DNA of 11,009 bases, taken from NCBI GenBank assembly GCA_964417785.1, contig CAYQJO010000149.1:1-11009 (forward strand), in the 5' to 3' direction. The notes beneath the pieces are model-generated. The model was not told the origin of the DNA. It searched no databases and was given only the letters and a program-made list of their open reading frames with translations. The first letter of the stretch is position 1. Every line of letters begins with the position of its first letter. This DNA is from DAOTUL01 sp034437435 (GTDB taxonomy: Bacteria; Chloroflexota; Anaerolineae; Aggregatilineales; Phototrophicaceae). A program made the translations under genes and the position numbers. This document shows, piece by piece, positions 8,562 through 11,009 of the stretch.

Positions 8562-10292
8562 TCAATCTGGCAGACGGTTGCGGGTAAAGAGTTCGTTCAG
8601 GCGTTTGCTGATGGTGATCTCACCCTGCATAACTTTCATATACATGTTGCCCTGCACGTCGTGGATGTTCAGCGTGGTGACCAGTCCCATCTCGCTGGCC
8701 GAATGGATTTCCAGCGACACATAGAAAACCTCGCCCCAGGCGACATCGGCATAATGCTCGCCGCCACCCGCTCGCAGCGGTAGACTGCCAGCACCGTAGT
8801 GATATTTGGCGTAGATGCCCATGCTCTGGAAGCCGATGTCGGTCATGAAATAATTGAACGACTGCACCGGGAACTGGCCCTGGTAGTGTTCATCGACTAC
8901 CGGTAAGCGGCATTCCAGCGTCACCAGTTCTTTGTTGATGTTGAGAACGCGCTCCACACCCTTGAAGGCATACCCATGAAACAGCGTGTAATCGTCGTAG
9001 AACTGCTGGCCGGGGATGTCCTCGCGTACTGTGAGGTCCATACCCGCGAACACCGAGCGCGGCGGAATCTGGTCCAGCAGAGTCAGTTGGGCGCTGTAAT
9101 GATAACGTGGCAAACGGGCGTTGGCGGGTTGGCTGGAGATCATGGCGTTCAGTTCGATCCGGCCCGGCTCCTTGTGCGTTTCCTTGAGTTCCAGCACATA
9201 CTCCTCAGCCAGTTCGTTGTCGAAGATAATGCCCTTCAGCACCTTATAATCGGCGAAGCCAAACGCCTTGTAGCCGGGATACAACCCTTCAGCGGCGTTG
9301 CACATCCACGACATGCCGCTGACCATCGGCAGCACAGCCTTGCCATCGACAACATGGTCGCCCAGGAAGGGACTGTCCGCTAGCACCAGCTTCCGATGCA
9401 GACGATGGGTGCGCAAATCGCCGTCGGGATGCACGGTCAGGGTGCCGATACCGCTGCCCACCACGATCTGTACGGCGTCGTCACCGGGCAAACCTGCCAG
9501 TTCTTCCACCAGCATGTGGGTACCGACTTCGATGGGAATCACCTTGATGTCATGCGCCTGAAAATAGGCTTTGAGTTCCGGCGTGACCATGCCCGCGTCC
9601 CAGGGACCCCAATTGATGGCGACCACATGGCTCTCCGGATAACGCCGCTTGAACAGATGTGCCGTCTTGTTCAAAATCTCGTTGGCGATGGCGTAATCGG
9701 CCTGACCGATATTGCCGTAGAAACCGGCCACCGACGAGAACAGCACCAGATGGTGCAGGCGCTCCGGCGGGACGGCCTTCAGCAGGTTTTCCAGTCCCTC
9801 GACCTTCGCCGCATAGACGGTCTCGAAATCCTTCTGGGTCTTTTTCTCGATCAGCTTATCGGCCAGATTGCCCGCGCCGTGAATGATGCCCGTCACTTTG
9901 CCCAGACGCGACTCGGCGTCGGTGATGGCGTCTTTCAGCGCGTCAGTGTCGGTGATGTCGGTGCTGTGATATTCGACCTCGGCACCGTTAGCGCGAATCG
10001 TATCCAACGTTTGCTGGATCTCGCGCTGCGACAGCACCCGGCGCGTCATGGATTGGACGGCAGCGGGAGTCGGCTTCTCGCCCTGTGTTTTGAGCGCGGT
10101 CATCGCCGCCTGTTTTAACGCTGTCTCGTCATGGATTCCGGCGGCCCAGTCCGGTTCGTCACCGATCTGCGACCGTCCCAAAAGGATGAATTTGCAATGA
10201 AAATGGGCGGCCAACCGTTCGACGCAGCGAGCCGTAATTCCCCGTGCGCCACCGCTGACCACAAATACAGACGAAGTCGTGATGTTGCCCAT
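8562..10292 (-). CDS. Ketoreductase (catalytic half) + PKS-type dehydratase, PfaA/Pfa2 C-terminal-like
   Basis: The 576-residue protein equals the C-terminal end of myxobacterial-type Pfa2/PfaA. KR catalytic subdomain, about 7-285: the NADPH-binding glycine motif SGGARGIT (13-20) close to the N-terminus, then K163, S186/S187 in LVLFSSVAGFYG, and Y200 and N204 in QADYAIANE, the usual KR catalytic set. HGAGNLADKLI (138-148) carries an Asp at the position used as the B-type (3R) KR marker. PKS-type double-hotdog DH, about 285-565: HVVDGKAVLP (313-322) fits HxxxGxxxxP and DIGFQ (485-489) fits DxxxQ, so both catalytic residues are present. It would reduce 3-ketoacyl-ACP and dehydrate the 3-hydroxyacyl product. 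The protein starts abruptly at the catalytic KR; the structural KR half is encoded by the separate upstream gene. The ATG at 10292 is the first start after an in-frame stop (TAA at 10313-10311), and its Shine-Dalgarno is weak. The stop precedes the next ATG by one base. Confidence 0.9.
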   Translation of the reverse strand: MGNITTSSVFVVSGGARGITARCVERLAAHFHCKFILLGRSQIGDEPDWAAGIHDETALKQAAMTALKTQGEKPTPAAVQSMTRRVLSQREIQQTLDTIRANGAEVEYHSTDITDTDALKDAITDAESRLGKVTGIIHGAGNLADKLIEKKTQKDFETVYAAKVEGLENLLKAVPPERLHHLVLFSSVAGFYGNIGQADYAIANEILNKTAHLFKRRYPESHVVAINWGPWDAGMVTPELKAYFQAHDIKVIPIEVGTHMLVEELAGLPGDDAVQIVVGSGIGTLTVHPDGDLRTHRLHRKLVLADSPFLGDHVVDGKAVLPMVSGMSWMCNAAEGLYPGYKAFGFADYKVLKGIIFDNELAEEYVLELKETHKEPGRIELNAMISSQPANARLPRYHYSAQLTLLDQIPPRSVFAGMDLTVREDIPGQQFYDDYTLFHGYAFKGVERVLNINKELVTLECRLPVVDEHYQGQFPVQSFNYFMTDIGFQSMGIYAKYHYGAGSLPLRAGGGEHYADVAWGEVFYVSLEIHSASEMGLVTTLNIHDVQGNMYMKVMQGEITISKRLNELFTRNRLPD

Positions 10293-10344
10293 AAGTTCAG
10301 TCCGATAGGGTTAATTAAATCGGGGGGCTTTCGCCCCCTTGCCA
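10293..10344. other. 52-base AT-rich intergenic spacer splitting a PfaA-type ketoreductase
   Basis: The spacer lies between the stop of the structural KR gene (TAA, 10347-10345 on the minus strand) and the ATG of the KR-DH gene (10292). It is clearly more AT-rich than the coding DNA on either side and holds a GC hairpin plus the palindrome TTAATTAA (10311-10318). Both flanking reading frames are stopped within or at the edge of it; the third frame is open across it. Confidence 0.75.
10323..10338 (-). terminator. perfect 6-bp GC hairpin with GAAA tetraloop between two operon genes (attenuator or processing element rather than full terminator)
   Basis: On the minus strand the RNA would read GGGGGC-GAAA-GCCCCC: a 6-bp G/C stem closed by a GNRA-type tetraloop, two bases after which comes ATTTAATTAA. 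The 3' tract is AT-rich but not a clean U-run, so full Rho-independent termination is doubtful. Because the catalytic KR gene lies immediately downstream, a partial terminator, mRNA-stabilising stem or expression-ratio element is more plausible. The structure is seen directly; the function is inferred. Confidence 0.5.
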
Positions 10345-11009
10345 TTATTGTACCGCGATTAACGTGCTGCGTCCGGTTCCACCGTAGGCGACTTCGACCA
10401 GCAGATGGTTAGGATCATGCAATTCAGCGATGATATGGTCGGCTGCCGCCTGCTCTGGCAGGGTTGGATCGAGGTCCAACGCCCGGCAGTGAACATCCGG
10501 CCACTCCAGGTTGAGCGATTTAACCAGTCCGAACAGGCCACCGGAGATGGCTCCGTGTTCCTGGTGGCCGGTACCCAGCGCACCATCCAGACGGGTCACT
10601 GTCATGAACGCGCCATAACTGTCTCTGGCTGCGGCATTGAGCGACGCCTTAAGGTGCTTGGCGATCAAGAACGTGTGCTTGACCATCGCCTTCTCGCGTT
10701 CCAGGAAGAACGATCCGTTGATTTTGCTGCTGGTCGGGTTTAGATGCACGAACGCCGCGATGTCGCCGTGATTCTGGCGGATGTGGTCCAGCGCAGCCTG
10801 CAACTGCACCTCGGTCATATCCGGCAGGATAACCCGCTGGACGCTGGCGGGCAGTACACTCTGCGCCGGGATGAAATCGGGTGGGAAGCTGAGAACGACC
10901 ACACTCCATCCATATTCGGTCAGCCGTTCCGCCACCAGACCGGTCAGCGGCGAGCCATCATCGGTGACGACACAGACGCCAGTCGGAGTAATCTCGGCCA
11001 TATCCGGCA
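10345..11009 (-). CDS. Structural (non-catalytic) ketoreductase subdomain of a PfaA-type synthase, probably the C-terminus of a larger protein, cut by the window edge
   Basis: The visible 218 residues from the first ATG (11001) start with a Rossmann-like strand, TPTGVCVVTDDGSPLT, and continue with alternating helices and strands. They end in HGAISGGLFGLVKSLNLEWP and VEVAYGGTGRSTLIAVQ before TAA. This resembles the structural KR subdomain that precedes the catalytic KR in PfaA-type synthases. It has neither a glycine-rich NADPH motif nor the Ser-Tyr-Asn catalytic set, as expected for that half. The frame stays open upstream of the ATG to the window end, so the ATG may be internal and the real protein may carry KS, AT and ACP repeats further upstream. 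In fused relatives the sequence continues directly into SGGARGIT-type catalytic KR; here a stop and spacer intervene. A stand-alone small protein starting at 11001 cannot be excluded. Confidence 0.75.
   Translation of the reverse strand, partial: PDMAEITPTGVCVVTDDGSPLTGLVAERLTEYGWSVVVLSFPPDFIPAQSVLPASVQRVILPDMTEVQLQAALDHIRQNHGDIAAFVHLNPTSSKINGSFFLEREKAMVKHTFLIAKHLKASLNAAARDSYGAFMTVTRLDGALGTGHQEHGAISGGLFGLVKSLNLEWPDVHCRALDLDPTLPEQAAADHIIAELHDPNHLLVEVAYGGTGRSTLIAVQ

Noticed and set aside
10293..10344. Simple frameshift sequencing error splitting one gene
   Set aside because: Both flanking frames have a stop in or at the edge of the spacer, and only the third frame is open, so two compensating indels would be needed. 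Not fully excluded without read data.
10115..10345. Minus-strand 76-residue frame whose ATG overlaps the stop of the structural KR gene (TAATG)
   Set aside because: The overlap looks like translational coupling, but most of the frame is an out-of-frame copy of the KR N-terminus, rich in Arg, Ser and Trp with no family match. The in-frame ATG at 10292 yields the conserved KR.
10348..10360. TACAAT on the minus strand as a possible -10 box for the KR-DH gene
   Set aside because: It coincides with the last codons (Val-Gln-stop) of the upstream gene, and no convincing -35 element is found at the right distance.
1..11009. tRNA, rRNA, CRISPR arrays, insertion sequences or long direct repeats
   Set aside because: Nothing with the needed repeat-spacer pattern, cloverleaf or terminal inverted repeats was seen on reading. 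The region is almost wholly coding.

Overview
The window is a moderately GC-rich, densely packed bacterial region. It is dominated by a minus-strand operon for a Pfa-type iterative polyketide/fatty-acid synthase, the enzyme family that makes polyunsaturated or other unusual 'secondary' lipids. A convergent plus-strand membrane glycosyltransferase sits at the left edge. The organism cannot be fixed from sequence alone. The domain order of the synthase recalls the myxobacterial Pfa1/2/3 type (KS-CLF-AT-DH on one protein) more than the marine gammaproteobacterial PfaA-E type. An uncultured Chloroflexota-like or deltaproteobacterial-like lineage is possible, at low confidence.

Layout, left to right: (1) 2-1495 (+), a GT-C/GT39-type polytopic glycosyltransferase, cut at its 5' end by the window edge. 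(2) 1470-3092 (-), a PfaD-type FMN enoyl reductase whose 3' end overlaps the end of gene 1. (3) 3098-8560 (-), an 1820-residue multidomain protein reading KS - CLF (inactive KS) - AT - Pro-rich linker - one FabA-type double-hotdog DH. (4) 8562-10292 (-), catalytic ketoreductase followed by a PKS-type double-hotdog dehydratase. (5) 10345-11009 (-), the structural (non-catalytic) half of a PfaA-type ketoreductase, running off the right edge; it is probably the C-terminal tail of a larger KS-AT-ACP protein upstream.

Transcription runs right to left (5 -> 4 -> 3 -> 2). Genes 4/3 are separated by 1 base and genes 3/2 by 5 bases, so they are almost certainly co-transcribed and translationally coupled. 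Genes 5/4 are separated by a 52-base AT-rich spacer with a perfect GC hairpin. Together they supply condensation (KS/CLF), acyl loading (AT), ketoreduction (split KR), two kinds of dehydration (PKS-like and FabA-like) and enoyl reduction (PfaD). No acyl carrier protein, phosphopantetheinyl transferase, thioesterase or acyltransferase-release domain is visible; the ACP array would be expected just beyond the right edge.

The most notable points are the break of the PfaA-type ketoreductase exactly between its structural and catalytic halves, and the unusual dehydratase complement (one FabA-type DH instead of two, plus one PKS-type DH). The product may therefore differ from classic EPA/DHA.
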